Assembly: GCA_018105865.1 (NCBI GenBank)
Contig: CM030856.1
Span: forward strand, 3,643,620-3,707,619
Direction of reading: 5' to 3'
DNA: 64,000 nt
Source of the DNA: Metaphire vulgaris
Lineage: Eukaryota; Annelida; Clitellata; Crassiclitellata; Megascolecidae
This document shows, in pieces, positions 46,988-57,123 of the stretch; the stretch's first letter is position 1; every line of letters begins with the position of its first letter. The position numbers were made by a program, and so were the translations under genes. The notes below the pieces were generated by a model, which saw only the letters and a list, made by a program, of their open reading frames with translations, was not told the DNA's origin and searched no databases.

Positions 46988-47353
46988 CACCATTCTCTCT
47001 TTCCCTATTGTACAGGGCCGAGATGTCCCATTACCCAGAGGTCCCATTACGCAGATGTCCCGTTACCCAGTTGCCGGGCCCAGTTGTCCGGGGCCCAATC
47101 GGCGGTACTCAGTTGTCGTGACCCGAAACGCAATAGCGAAGCGGAGTCGGGAACATCTGCAGCTTCAAAAAATAAATGTATAACAAAATTTAAGACTGAA
47201 TGGCTAAACGAACACGTTAACACGGAACTACCTAACTCTGTCTCGGAACATAGCGTGCAGCTTAAACGCATCCTCACGTATAGTGAAACCGAGGAATTTG
47301 TTTTTTGCAAAATATGTCAGCAAGCTGTTGCCTTTACGTTAGAATTTCGATGA
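46437..47353 (+). pseudogene. hAT transposase N-terminal part, interrupted
   Basis: An ATG at 46437 opens M-S-K-R-H-Q-S-T, which is cut by the MITE 46457-47120. After it the reading goes on with K-R-N-S-E-A-E-S-G-T, ITKFKTEWLNEHVNTELP and E-F-V-F-C-K-I-C-Q-Q-A, the K-F-x-x-E-W-L and Cys-pair pattern at the start of several hAT-like transposases. It stops at 47353 without the catalytic domain. Confidence 0.65.
46457..47120. mobile_element. MITE with long terminal inverted repeats, copy 2
   Basis: Ends CACGACAACTGGGTACCGCC and its near-exact inverse; arms of about 70 bp with GGGCCCCGGACAACTGGGCC. Same family as 230-797. An (AT)n tract at 46926-46986 has grown inside. It sits in the hAT transposase remnant. 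Confidence 0.9.
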
Positions 47354-47607
47354 CAATGAATGATGTGATGTTTTGTCAATAAGACTTACTTATAACGACT
47401 TTAAGAAATTTCAAGTTCATTTTATTAATTAGGTCTTATTGCAATTTTTGGAAAAGCTTACCGTATTATCTCTGGTACCCAAAAAAATGCTAAAAAGTCT
47501 GGAAAAGCGTATTATGCATAGGAATAAATTTTTTTCACTCTTCAGTCAAATGCAAAGCAACGCTATGGTACATTCCCGTTATTGTTAGATATGTAGTATT
47601 AAGTATA

Positions 47608-47700
47608 CCGTATTTTCGCGCATATAAGACGCACCATCGTATAAGATCGGGTTTTGTGATTGTGTTTAAAAATTATGGATAAGACGCACCCATATATAAG
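47608..47700 (+). mobile_element. Left half of a CCGTATTTTCGC-type TIR element
   Basis: CCGTATTTTCGCGCATATAA after TA, then AAGACGCACC repeats, as in 7004-7818 and 26152-27408. It breaks at 47701 where the Gypsy fragment starts; no right end was found. Confidence 0.85.
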
Positions 47701-48440
47701 ATGTTGGAGGTGAGTATTGACATCAGGGCTAAAGACCAAAATATCGTCCAGGTAGCATAGAACATATTGATAAGTCATGCCTTTGAAAACGTGGGCCATC
47801 ATGCTCATGAATGAAGCAAGTGCATTACACAAGCCAAAAGGTAATCACAAAAATTGGTACTGACCAGAATGTGTCAGGAATATTGTTTTCTCTTTTGTAC
47901 TTGGGTCCAATGGAACTTGCTCATACCCTTTCTGCAAGTCAAGGACAATAAAATTGTAGGCTTTTACACTCTTTGTGTGGACGACTGCTCCCACAGAGGA
48001 TCACCACAGCGAAATGTGGGCTATCATGCTCATGAATGAAGCAGGTGCATTACAAGCCAAAAAGGTAATCACAAAATTGGTACTGACCAGAATGTGTCAG
48101 GAATATTGTTTTCTTTTTGTACTTGGGTCCAATGGAACTTGCTCATACCCTTTCTGCAAGTCAAGGACAATAAAATTGTAGGCTTTTACACTTTTTGTGT
48201 GGACTACTTGAGGATCACCACAGCGAAATGTGGGCTATCATGCTCATGAATGAAGCAGGTGCATTACACAAGCCAAAAGGTAATCACAAAAATTGGTACT
48301 GTCCAGAATGTGTCAGGAATATTGTTTTCTCTTTTGTACTTGGGTCCAATGGAACTTGCTCATACCCTTTCTGCAAGTCAAGGACAATAAAATTGTAGGC
48401 TTCTACACTTTTTGTGTGGACGACTGCTCCTGTTGACCTG
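47701..48440 (-). mobile_element. Gypsy-type LTR retrotransposon RT fragment, partly triplicated
   Basis: The minus strand reads C-N-A-L-A-S-F-M-S-M-M-A-H-V-F-K-G and Y-V-L-C-Y-L-D-D-I-L-V-F-S, the catalytic box of Gypsy-type reverse transcriptases. The upstream part of that region is present three times in tandem (starts about 47791, 48017 and 48230; periods 226 and 213 bp). Each copy carries differing indels and stops. No LTR, integrase or protease was seen. A dead fragment. Confidence 0.88.
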
Positions 48441-48922
48441 GCATAGTTATGCATTTTAAAAACCTGTAAATCCCTAAATTTTCCACGTTGACTTATACAC
48501 AGGTCATAGCAAATTTCTTAGATTTTGGCCTAAAACTGGGGGTCGACTTATCTGTGAGATTGACTTATATTTATATGATTAAAGGTGGTCCGTTTTGCCT
48601 CTTTCAAACTGGAAAGTTGACCGCTGGTTCTCAAAATTTCAGGTGCGTATTATACATAGGTGTAAAGATTTTTGCATTATGATAAATTTCGAAACTCAGG
48701 GTGCGTATTATACACGGCTGCGTATTATACCCGAGATAATACGGTATTTTGTTGGACATCAGTCTTTACTTGACTAGCGTATGGGACAAGGCAATACAAT
48801 TTTCAAAAATCTTTCAAATCTCATATATACCTTGCAAGGCAGCATTTTTGAGTTGCTCAGACCAACTAAAACTTTGCACAGCACCCAAAAAAATTAGAGG
48901 GAACGTTGATGGTAACTATGTA

Positions 48923-49982
48923 CCATATTTTCGCACACATTGCCTGCACCCGCAGATAGTCCGCATCTGCCTATAGCATCTGCCTACATGCCTATAGTTT
49001 TAAATAAACAAAAAGGTTAGTTCTCGTACAAATATCTATCCTGTAAAATTTGAATCAGAAAGACAGCACCCTCACATTTCCCACACCCTCCAATGCCCGC
49101 ATCATCCCATTCACGATGACATGAGGCATTTGGAGACAAAACCATCGGGACATGGATGGGATCAGCTGTCAGTGGCAAGAGCAGGTTGACTGGGGCGAGG
49201 AAGTGGGTGGGGAGGGACAGTCGGTCCCGTGAAGCACATTCCTAAGGGCAGCATTTTAAGGGGTAAAAATTTGTAGGCTGAGGCGGAAATTCTAAGTAGA
49301 GGAAAGAGCAATAGCCTCCTCCCATAGTGCTGACAAAGCAAAGGTATGAAGGAGAAGCACTAGTGTCGAAGACCTTTTGTTTTTCTCCCAACAAGGCTCT
49401 TCCACCCCAGGCCACGCCAACCCATGCTACGCCACTGGGTCATGCTGGTAGAAGGCTGTAGACAGCTCCAAGCACTCCTGACAGCTGTGCCAACCAATGC
49501 AATTTGATACAGCTGCACCTTCATGGAGTTCTCAAAGAACAATGGCCCAAATCTGTGTGTCTTACCTTTTAAATGGGAACTTCACATAAAGGAAGTTTTA
49601 AATAAACAAATCAGGTTAGTTACATGAAAGGTGAACAGAACACCTGCTGTGACCCATCTGCCCAAGCCCCTTCCCACCTGGAAGGGGCTTGTTGGGGCTT
49701 GCTTCCAATAAAGAGAATCAGCCATGCATGATACTGCTGCATCATACAACAATGCCTTCTTTAGTGTCTTTGCCTGTTAAGCACCTCAAGTAGAGTAATT
49801 GGGGAAAAAGGGGAAAAATGGGTGGAAGGTATGAAGCATTGCGGTGGAAATAGCTGCACAGTCTGTTGATACAATTTCTGTAGAATTTGATCCAGATTGC
49901 CTGCATCTCCACATTGCCAGCATCTAGCGTTTTTGCTTGTAAAAATTTGTATAGCCTGCGGGCAATGTGCACGAAAATACAG
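48923..49982. mobile_element. TA-flanked TIR element (CCATATTTTCGCACAC type) inside a LINE
   Basis: Ends CCATATTTTCGCACACATTG and, reversed, CTGTATTTTCGTGCACATTG; TA at 48921-48922 and 49983-49984. Removing it with one TA restores the LINE reading frame, confirming the TSD. The inner part contains a hAT-like end (CAGTGGCGTAGC, reversed, at about 49437) and repeated GCCTGC blocks. Homologous to 28428-28880. Confidence 0.93.
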
Positions 49983-50530
49983 TAAACGAAATCAGAAGCA
50001 GATTGGGCCTGGGAATGACAATACTGAGAAAACTACAGAGAATCAGGAAAAATAAAAACATCAGTATGTACGACTGCTACATGCCTTGGTTTGGCCATTT
50101 GCCACTTATAGATGTGAAGCATGGATGCTGAAGATGGATGAAAACAGAAGAACAAAAGCCTTTGAAATGAAATGCCTTCGAAAAATATTAGGCATCACAT
50201 ACCTAGAAAGAACTAACGATGAAGTAAGTACTCCAAAAAGCATGAATGGAAAGACTACTACGCGCCAAAATGAAAGAAAGAAAATTTAAAAATTTCGGCC
50301 ATATAGCATGACATATAGCATGACAGGAAAACACCGCATAAAAGTTCATAATGCTAGGAATCACAGAAGGACGAAGCAGAGGAAGACCAAGAACGATTTG
50401 AATGAATAACATCACAGAATGGACCTTTATGACAGTACCAGAAGCACACTGAGCCGCACAAAACAGGACTTTGTGGAAGTAGTTAACCCAAGTCATCGCC
50501 CAGCGCCAGTGTGGCAGGATGACGGTGACA

Positions 50531-50908
50531 TGCAATCGATTGCAAATAAATTTGATTGCATTAATTATAATCAAAAATTAATCATTAATTCGAATTCTTT
50601 ATGGCATGCACATAATTAAACCAAAAATTAGAAACATACAGTGAGTAGTGACAGTATCTGCATGATCAGTAGGCCTATAGCACCCTATACAATCTGATCT
50701 GACAGTATGCTAAACAGCATGGACAGCATGATATCTCAGGTGAAAGCTAACATTTTTGCAATTTTTGGCAGATTCTGTCCATGTTAGTCATCTGCCGTCT
50801 GTGTATTGCGTAAATAACAAGTTCAAAGAGAAAGAGCAAAATTATCATTAATTGATATATGCAATCTATATACAGGATGAACTAGCCATTGAGCTGCTAT
50901 AACAGAAT
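50531..50908. other. Non-coding sequence, nothing definite
   Basis: No exon or bounded repeat was recognised. Confidence 0.5.
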
Positions 50909-50916
50909 GTGGCAGT

Positions 50917-51417
50917 CAGTGTTGTAAAGTATTTAAATACTTTCAGTATTTAAATACTATTTAAATACTTTGTCCAGTATTTAAGAAAGTATTTAAATAC
51001 TCATCCAAAATTAAGTATTTAAATAGTATTTAAATACCATAGAGTATTTAGATGTATTTAAGAAATTTAAATACGTTGGATTTATTGTAATTTTCACATA
51101 ATTATAAAGTTTCTTATAGACTGTTCATTTTTACATTTTCTTTACTGATGGTTTTAGACAGTTGAACAGTTAAGTAGGTCTACATTGACATTGTTAGAAA
51201 TAATTTTAATTAACATTTCTTTACACAAAAATACGGTTGTGGCGAATCGTGTCAAATACATTATCAAGTATTTAAAAAAGTATTTAAAACTTATTTGCCA
51301 GTATTTAAATACTTACCCTGGTATTTGGGTATTTAAATACTATTTAAATACTTCTTGAGAACCAAGTATTTATGAAAGTATTTAAATACTTTCAGTGAAG
51401 TATTTATTACAACACTG
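50917..51417. mobile_element. hAT MITE (CAGTGTTGTAAAGTATTTAA ends)
   Basis: Ends CAGTGTTGTAAAGTATTTAA and its inverse TTATTACAACACTG, with perfect 8-bp duplications GTGGCAGT (50909-50916, 51418-51425). Both arms are arrays of AGTATTTAAATACT palindromes. Confidence 0.96.
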
Positions 51418-51464
51418 GTGGCAGTTCATAAACATCTTTATGAATATGTAAAAATCTCGCTCCA

Positions 51465-51850
51465 TTTCCAAGTTTTTGGCTCTTTTAGAGTGGATTGACA
51501 GCATTAGATAGGCAATCGTCACTCATTGCGGTACTCAAGTAAGTCTTAACTCGTTTTAAAGTGCTGAACAAGCACTCAACAGCAGCTGTAATAATTGGAA
51601 TCCTGCAAGCAAGCTATTCTTGCCAAGCGGCACAATTCATAAAAGACATCTTGTAAAAGACATCTCTGTATCCACCAGCAAAATTTATAAATTGAAGAAG
51701 ATATTGGCCTGGAGTTGTGATTTTGGGGCATCTTTCCGCTGCAATTCATCCACAATAGAAGCATGCAGTTCACTTGCCTTGATTCTAATGACAAATCTTC
51801 ATCAGCTTTTTAGTGCTCAGAAAAAGGCCTTTACAGCATCAATGTTTAGT
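51465..51850 (-). pseudogene. hAT-like transposase C-terminus
   Basis: The minus strand has, in two frames, Y-E-L-C-R-L-A-R-I-A-C then I-P-I-I-T-A-A-V-E-C-L-F-S-T-L-K-R-V-K-T-Y-L-S-T-A-M. That fits the dimerisation motif of ZMYM1-like hAT proteins (iPVTxAxxERSFSxLKRIKTYLRxxM). Frame changes at about 51610 and stops show decay. TIRs were not located. Confidence 0.6.
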
Positions 51851-52094
51851 GCCCTTTTTCAGTGGAAATTGGTGCCAGAAAAATTGTGCAGCACTGTAAA
51901 TACATAGGCTCACACATCGGTAATCTTGTCAACAGCGGTCCAAAATTCAAAAAACATCTAATTGAAAATATTGCATTGTTTTCAAAGTCGCATCTCATAG
52001 TTTTCATTGTAAAAAAAGTAAATATTGTCTGAAAACATGTGTTTTGTGAGAAAAACACCCAAGGAAAGTGGACAAATAGCTTGGAAACAAATTC

Positions 52095-52412
52095 CTACTT
52101 ATCCTGCTTTAGAGTTGTAATTTCATTATGTATAACAAGCATCAGTAACAATAACAGTACCGTGAAGAACATGATCAGAAATAACCCTTTCCAGGGTCTG
52201 TGCGTCTCTTTGTGCAATGATTTGTAGCGAACATTTTCTGCTTCCTCGTTCAAATAATCCGACCACCTAACTGCTCCATCGACGACGGCCACGGTCAAGC
52301 TTTCAGTGAAAGAATTAAGTTTCATCAGTTTCACCATATAATGGTTGGCCGCTGGTGTCAAAGCCCCCGAAAACAATACGCTGATCTGTCGCCCACTCAT
52401 CACACTCTGCAC
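52095..52412 (-). CDS. Unassigned ORF with a C-terminal membrane segment
   Basis: The open frame runs to a TAA-free end at 52095 (stop TAG). A plausible start is the ATG for MVKLMKLNSFTESLTVAVVD. It continues WSDYLNEEAENVRYKSLHKE, then GLFLIMFFTVLLLLLMLVIH and a short polar tail NEITTLKQDK. The hydrophobic run is about 20 residues, so a tail-anchored or single-pass protein is possible. A good-looking acceptor (TTTCCATGCAG) lies about 100 bp upstream, at 52517 on the plus strand, in front of another open frame (52315-52515). I do not recognise the protein. It may be a terminal exon of an unknown gene or chance. Confidence 0.3.
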   Translation of the reverse strand: MQSVMSGRQISVLFSGALTPAANHYMVKLMKLNSFTESLTVAVVDGAVRWSDYLNEEAENVRYKSLHKETHRPWKGLFLIMFFTVLLLLLMLVIHNEITTLKQDK

Positions 52413-52749
52413 ATTGCATCTCGTGATCTAGACTGGCTATGAGGACCGTGGTCGCTGAATTTACACCTTTGGATGCTTTTTTAATTTGGGACCACCTTTG
52501 ACAAGATGCCCACATATCTGCATGGAAATCGTTAAAACAGCGAAAACAGACAAACTAAGAAAACGATTAAAATTAAAATTGATGATTTGAAAATGTGCAT
52601 AACAAACTATTATTCACTTTAAAATCATAGTCATAACAGTAGCAGCACAAGGGATCTAAACCAGTGCTTCCCATACATGTAAGGTTTGTGGACCAGTATA
52701 AAATTTCCCTATTGCAACTGGGACTGGTGCCATTCTTAAAGTTCTTCCT

Positions 52750-52919
52750 ATAATATCACAGCTCCGGTCGGGAAGAAGAACGAGACTGACCCCGCCGTCA
52801 AAGACCCCTATGTTCGGTGGGAGGTCATTTTCCAAAGCTAACCCGATCCTATGGAACGAGTTACCTGACGTCGTGACCGAGGCAGCCTCAGCCAAATCTT
52901 TCCACAAGAACCTAAAAAC

Positions 52920-52953
<34 letters not shown>
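52750..52953 (+). mobile_element. LINE 3' tail fragment with (AAT)n end
   Basis: The translation gives R-S-F-S-K-A-N-P-I-L-W-N-E-L-P-D-V-V-T-E-A-A-S-A-K-S-F-H-K-N-L-K-T, the CR1/L2-like C-terminus, running straight into ATAATAATAAT (52921-52953). Confidence 0.85.
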
Positions 52954-52957
<4 letters not shown>

Positions 52958-52961
52958 TAAT

Positions 52962-54200
52962 ATGGTTAGGTTGTGCAGGGAGAACATGGCAGTAGAGGCT
53001 AGGGTGATGCATCTGGTCAGATCTTGATGACAGTGTCCATTGGAGGACTGCACGCTACCAAGGTATGTGAAACTGTCTACTGACTCAACACACTCCCCAT
53101 CAACCACGATAGAGGGGGGCTGTGATCCACATCCTAGGTTCTGTAACTTGGTTTTAGTCCAGGAAACCTTCATATCAAGAGGAGCAGAAGCATGGCTGAA
53201 ACTAGAGAGGTATTCAGAGGCATTGGTAGCAGAAGGTAGAAACAGAGTTGTATCGTCTGCGTAGACCAGGTCTGTGAAGCGGTGTGACCCGACGCTAATG
53301 CCATGGTTCACAGACATGTGATCTAAGATCCAGTCAATGGCAATGCAGAAGAGGATTGGTGCGAGTATACAGCCCTGTCTCACACCAGATGTAGTTGAGA
53401 ATCGAGCAGAGATTTTGACCGACCCGGATGCTAGCTCCCGTATTCTGGTGCAAATCTTCTATCAGACAGAGCAAAATATCTGGAATTCCTTTGGCACGCA
53501 ATGCTTTCCATAAAGCGGTCCGATCCACCGAATCGAATGCAGCCTTAATATCCAGGTAGGCTACATTCAGAGGGCGGTCAGCCGGTCAAACTCCCGGTGT
53601 AACTCGGAAAGCAGTCTTAACACTAGGATGGCATCTATGGTGGATCTGCCGGGCATACCTTTACTGCCATGTTCACCTTCATAATATCTGGCGGGACAGA
53701 TGTCTCTCTCTGGCCATCAAGCTCCGTCTGTACCAGACACTTGTTCTGTCTGTCCTACTTTACGCGGCCGAGACCTGGACCTTGCTCGCCTCGGAAGTAA
53801 GGAAGTTGGAAGCCTTCCATATGAGGTGCCAACGTCAGATCCTTGAAGTACGCTGGTATGACTTCATTACCAACGCGGAGATATCCTCGCGGACTGGATT
53901 ACCATCACTCAATTAACTGATAAGTAGGCGCCGCCTTGCCATTTTTGGACATGCAGCCCGCCTCGAAGAGACAGTTCCTGTTCATCAAGCCCTCCGCTGC
54001 CACGTCGACCTATCCATCGGTCGTCCACCTGATCGATCATGGAAGCGCTGTCCTGGTCGTCCCAGGAAAAGATGGATCGACCACATCCGTTCCCAGACCA
54101 GCAAGATTCCATCTACTCTCTGGAGTCGTGCCATTCGGCGGGGTCATGGTCAAGGGGTGACGCAACGGCCCCCGCCGGCCACGCGCTTCTGATGATGATG
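52962..54200. mobile_element. LINE with inverted 5' segment (twin-priming-like)
   Basis: 52962-53645 is minus strand and holds the RT core: C-I-L-A-P-I-L-F-C-I-A-I-D and L-V-Y-A-D-D-T-T-L-F (intact YADD), then D-S-F-T-Y-L-G-S. From about 53650 the plus strand continues the same ORF: L-A-I-K-L-R-L-Y-Q-T-L-V-L-S-V-L-L-Y-A-A-E-T-W-T, K-L-E-A-F-H-M-R-C-Q-R-Q-I-L, G-R-P-R-K-R-W-I-D-H-I, ending in GATGATGATGATGG. The two parts overlap by about 25 bp around A-M-F. This is the layout expected from twin priming during retrotransposition. Stops and frame changes are present. Confidence 0.85.
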
Positions 54201-54300
54201 ATGGTTAGGTTAAAAAGTCAATTTATATAGCACAAAAACATGAACAAAGAGTCAAAGGCTAGAGCACTTTACACTAAAACTAGGAAACTAGGAAAAACTA
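54200..54300 (-). mobile_element. LINE 3' UTR fragment, minus strand
   Basis: AATTTATATAGCACAAAAAC...CAAAGGCTAGAGCACTTTACA is the reverse of the common tail (GACTTTGGC...GTGCTATATAAATTG) seen at 25500 and 35900. Confidence 0.55.
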
Positions 54301-54649
54301 GTAAACTAGAAAAACTAAGAAATGCGTTTTAAGTTTTCCTTGCGAACGAATCAAGATTGGACTCTCTAGTCACGTGATCCGGTATATGACCCCAAATAAG
54401 CTGTAAAATGCAATTCTATGTTGTTCAATTGGTTCTATATGCGCGGAAATATTACAATGTTAGAAAATTACTAATAATAAAATAACATTTAAACAGCTAA
54501 CAGTAACTGCGCAGGGTGGGCCTGTTTGTTTTTTACAAGTTTATCAAATTTGCTCAGTTGTTTCGACTCATGCCGCGGACCACCACTTCGGGAAGCGCGG
54601 ACCGGCGCCGGTCCGCAGACCACCAATCTGGGAAGCACTGGTCTACACG

Positions 54650-55973
54650 ACTTGCGCAAATATAACTGCCACTGTTCAAACATCAGTTTAGTGCAATTAA
54701 AATAATAAAATCAAATTAATTTAGAGCGAATAATTCAAAACCAATGCATACCTTACGACAACGCAGAGAGCGTTTACAAGAATCACAGGGAGAAATACTT
54801 TATCATATCGCCATGAATGATGTAAAATAATAATAATTATTATTATTATAAATTATTATTATTATTAATCAAACTTCGGCTCGGAATCAAAGACAGAAAA
54901 AGCTGGCTTTTATAGCGCGACGATTTTCTACGAGACTACATTATAAGTTCACATTTCCACTAGCAACACAGCAAATGATTCACCACAGACACATCAAAAC
55001 TATATGAGACGGTTCATGCTGTTAGCCACATTGATGGTTAGTCACAATTCTGTTGGCTTTTCTATATTGCTCGTGGAGCTGGATTTCTTACGAATTACCT
55101 TTTCCCAGCGCTTTTTTTCATCCACATTCCGTTCTCTCATGTACTTTGTGCCTATGACCAACCAACGGTGCGTCTTTGGTCGTTGTGTGCAGCTGCTTTG
55201 TCGCGTATTTATTATAGCGGCTCTTCTTGGTAGATAACTATTAGACTATTACAGTTTCTATTTTTATATTTTTATTTTTATATTTATTATTATATTATTT
55301 TTTTTTTATTTATGAAGTTTATATATTTCCAATCTAACTCAAATGAGAAAAACTTTGAACATGCAAGCCTAAATCACAATAAAATAATGTTATAAATTCT
55401 TAAATAACGAAAACCAATGAATAATGAATAAAATAGGAACAAAAAATACATTTTTTATCAAATTAGGATCATATTAGGAATTTAGGATCATATTCCTGGA
55501 TTATTTAGATATCAAAGTTAAGGAGTCATTATTCACTATTTGCAGGGTTTGGTTGAAATAATACACCAAAATGGAATGAAATTACCCCCAAGTAGGTATT
55601 TAGAGTAGCAATCAAAAAAGAGCAATAAAACTTAATCGAAAAAATCGTTATCGTAATCGGCAAAAATAATCGTAATCTACCCAGCTGGCCAGCTCTAATG
55701 GATAACAATCATAACATCAAGGAAGATTTGGAAGCAAAGAACATGTCGATTGTTGAAGGATTCAGATTAGCGCAAGATCGAGCGAAGTGGAAATGTTTCG
55801 TATCTAACTATTGCCGCCATGCAGGCAGAAAGTGAAGTTGATGATGACTTACATTCTGTCATCTCGCTGCAAGTCTTGTTCTCGCTCAGTTAAAATTTGA
55901 CGCCGTTTTGAGCAGTTTGTTAATGTTGAAACGGCACACCGTGTTTCATGGCGCTAGATAAATGCTGCCCTCA
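54650..55973. other. Sequence with microsatellites and possible exon-like frames
   Basis: Contains (AAT)/(ATT)n tracts at 54826-54866 and 55250-55320. On the minus strand 55042-55260 is open for about 70 codons with a basic end (GTKYMRERNVDEKKRWEKVI). The piece at 54756-54830 reads Y-D-K-V-F-L-P-V-I-L-V-N-A-L-C-V-V-V before GTATGC. Neither is recognised. Confidence 0.35.
55690..55860 (+). mobile_element. RTE-like LINE 3' tail
   Basis: The translation is I-K-E-D-L-E-A-K-N-M-S, R-L-A-Q-D-R-A-K-W-K-C-F-V-S-N-Y-C then a stop and a GATGATGA end. It matches other RTE-like tails (16790-16850, 28270-28385). Confidence 0.75.
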
Positions 55974-56284
55974 CTGGGGCTATAGTGTTGTTTTAGTTAT
56001 TCGTTTGGTTTCAGTTACAGTTATAATTAGTTAATGCCAACCTAGTTTTAGTTACTATTAGTTATAGTTACAGTCATAGTGCATAGATATTACCATGGAG
56101 TTATTATTAGAGGAGACGGCATTACGTCATTTGGCTGAAGCCAACTATTTGGGAAATTCCCAAACGGCAGCCACATTGGTAGACCCAAAAATCATCAGCT
56201 GAGCCATGGGGAATAGCTGCGGATATGTTTTATCGATGATCTAAGAACTTTTTATTAGTATGTAATGAAAATGGAGATTCAGAT

Positions 56285-57034
56285 CAGTGGAGGCTCCAGG
56301 GTTTGGCAAGTGGGGGGGAGGCGTTGGGGTGGCAACTTCTAATCAGCGGGTCCTACCGCTTGTTAGGTATGTAGTATTAAGTATAGGGTCCAAACAGGGG
56401 GGCCAGGCACTCAATAGGGGGCACGGATCCCCCATGGGCCCAGTGCCGAATCCAAAATTTGACAAGTGGAGGGGGCGTTGGGGTGGCAACTTAATTCTAA
56501 TCATGAAGGGCCTGCCTATTTTTGTTAGGTATGTGGAGGGGCAAGTGTAGGGGGCATTGGGGTGGCAACTTAATTCTAATCATGAAGGGCCTACCTATTT
56601 TTGTTAGGTATGTAGCATTAAGTATAGCTTCCCAACAGGGAAGTACTGGGGGGCAGGCACTCAATAGGGGCACGGACCCCCTGGCCCCAGTGGCGGATCC
56701 AGGATTTGGCAAGTGGGGGCCGTTGGGGTGGCAACTTCTAATCATGGGGGCCTACCGTTTGTTGTTAGGTATGTAGTATTAAGTATAGGGTTCCAACAGG
56801 GTGGCCACTGGGGGCCAGGCACTCAATAGGAGCACGGACCCACCCTGGGCCCAGTGGCGGCTCCAGAATTTGGCAAGTGGGGGGCCGTTGGGGTGGCAAC
56901 TTCTAATCATGGGGGCTTACCGTTTGTTGTTAGGTATGTAGTATTAAGTATAGGGTCCCAGCAGGGGGCCACTGGGAGGCTAGGCACTCAATATGGGCAC
57001 GCCCCCCCCGGGGCCCATGTGGAGCCGCCACTGA
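56285..57034. mobile_element. hAT MITE expanded as a tandem array of about 165-bp units
   Basis: Outer ends CAGTGGAGGCTCCAG and TGGAGCCGCCACTG; octamers ATTCAGAT (56277-56284) and ATTAAGAT (57035-57042) match at 7 of 8. Inside are about four and a half units, each from CCAGTGGCGGATCCAGGATT through TTGGGGTGGCAACTT, GTTAGGTATGTAGTATTAAG and GGCACTCAATAGGGGCACGG. Each unit starts with a terminus-like sequence. Confidence 0.9.
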
Positions 57035-57123
57035 TTAAGATGCTATTGTTCGACATTTGTGTTTGAAAAATAGCAAGTGGACAGTCTATAGGATGACATC
57101 AATCGTGTTTTCATAAGGCATAG

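Larger units (their letters stand above)
47461..48744. mobile_element. TA-flanked TIR element (CCGTATTATCTC type)
   Basis: Left end CCGTATTATCTCTGGTACCC and right end, reversed, CCGTATTATCTCGGGTATAA; TA at 47459-47460 and 48745-48746. Subterminal GCGTATTATACA motifs at 48645-48730 mirror GCGTATTATGCAT at 47509. It is the third terminal subtype of the group. It contains a half element (47608-47700), a Gypsy fragment and a CACAGGTCATAGC...GTCGACTTATCTGTGAGA piece at 48490-48570 from the 21999-type element. Confidence 0.85.
46005..48908 (+). mobile_element. hAT element (CAAGGTTCCCTCTGAGC ends), nested host
   Basis: Ends CAAGGTTCCCTCTGAGCTGC and, reversed, CAACGTTCCCTCTAATTTTT; perfect 8-bp duplications ATGGTAAC at 45997-46004 and 48909-48916. 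The left arm is rich in GCGCGCA and the right arm has GAGTTGCTCAGACCAA. It contains a transposase start (46437-47353), the MITE 46457-47120 and the TIR element 47461-48744. Confidence 0.95.
45870..50530 (+). mobile_element. RTE-like LINE remnant, split by two insertions
   Basis: Pieces are 45870-46004, a remnant TATGTA with a TSD copy (48909-48922) and 49985-50530. Joined across the insertions they read through in one frame from I-E-E-V-K-E-F-P-Y-L-G-L-R-I-T-E-D-G-N to N-E-I-R-S-R-L-G-L-G-M-T-I-L. Later motifs, in other frames, are Y-R-C-E-A-W-M-L-K-M-D-E-N-R, K-A-F-E-M-K-C-L-R-K-I-L-G-I-T-Y-L-E-R-T-N and G-R-S-R-G-R-P-R-T, the C-terminal part of RTE-type RT ORFs. Stops and frame changes show it is dead. 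Confidence 0.85.
52662..54640. mobile_element. hAT element (CAGTGCTTCCC ends) filled with LINE pieces
   Basis: Ends CAGTGCTTCCCATACATG and TCTGGGAAGCACTG are inverted; octamers ATCTAAAC (52654-52661) and GTCTACAC (54641-54648) agree at 6 of 8. The inner hAT sequence includes a GC-rich arm (CCGCGGACCACCACTTCGGG). LINE segments occupy most of 52750-54290. Confidence 0.85.
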
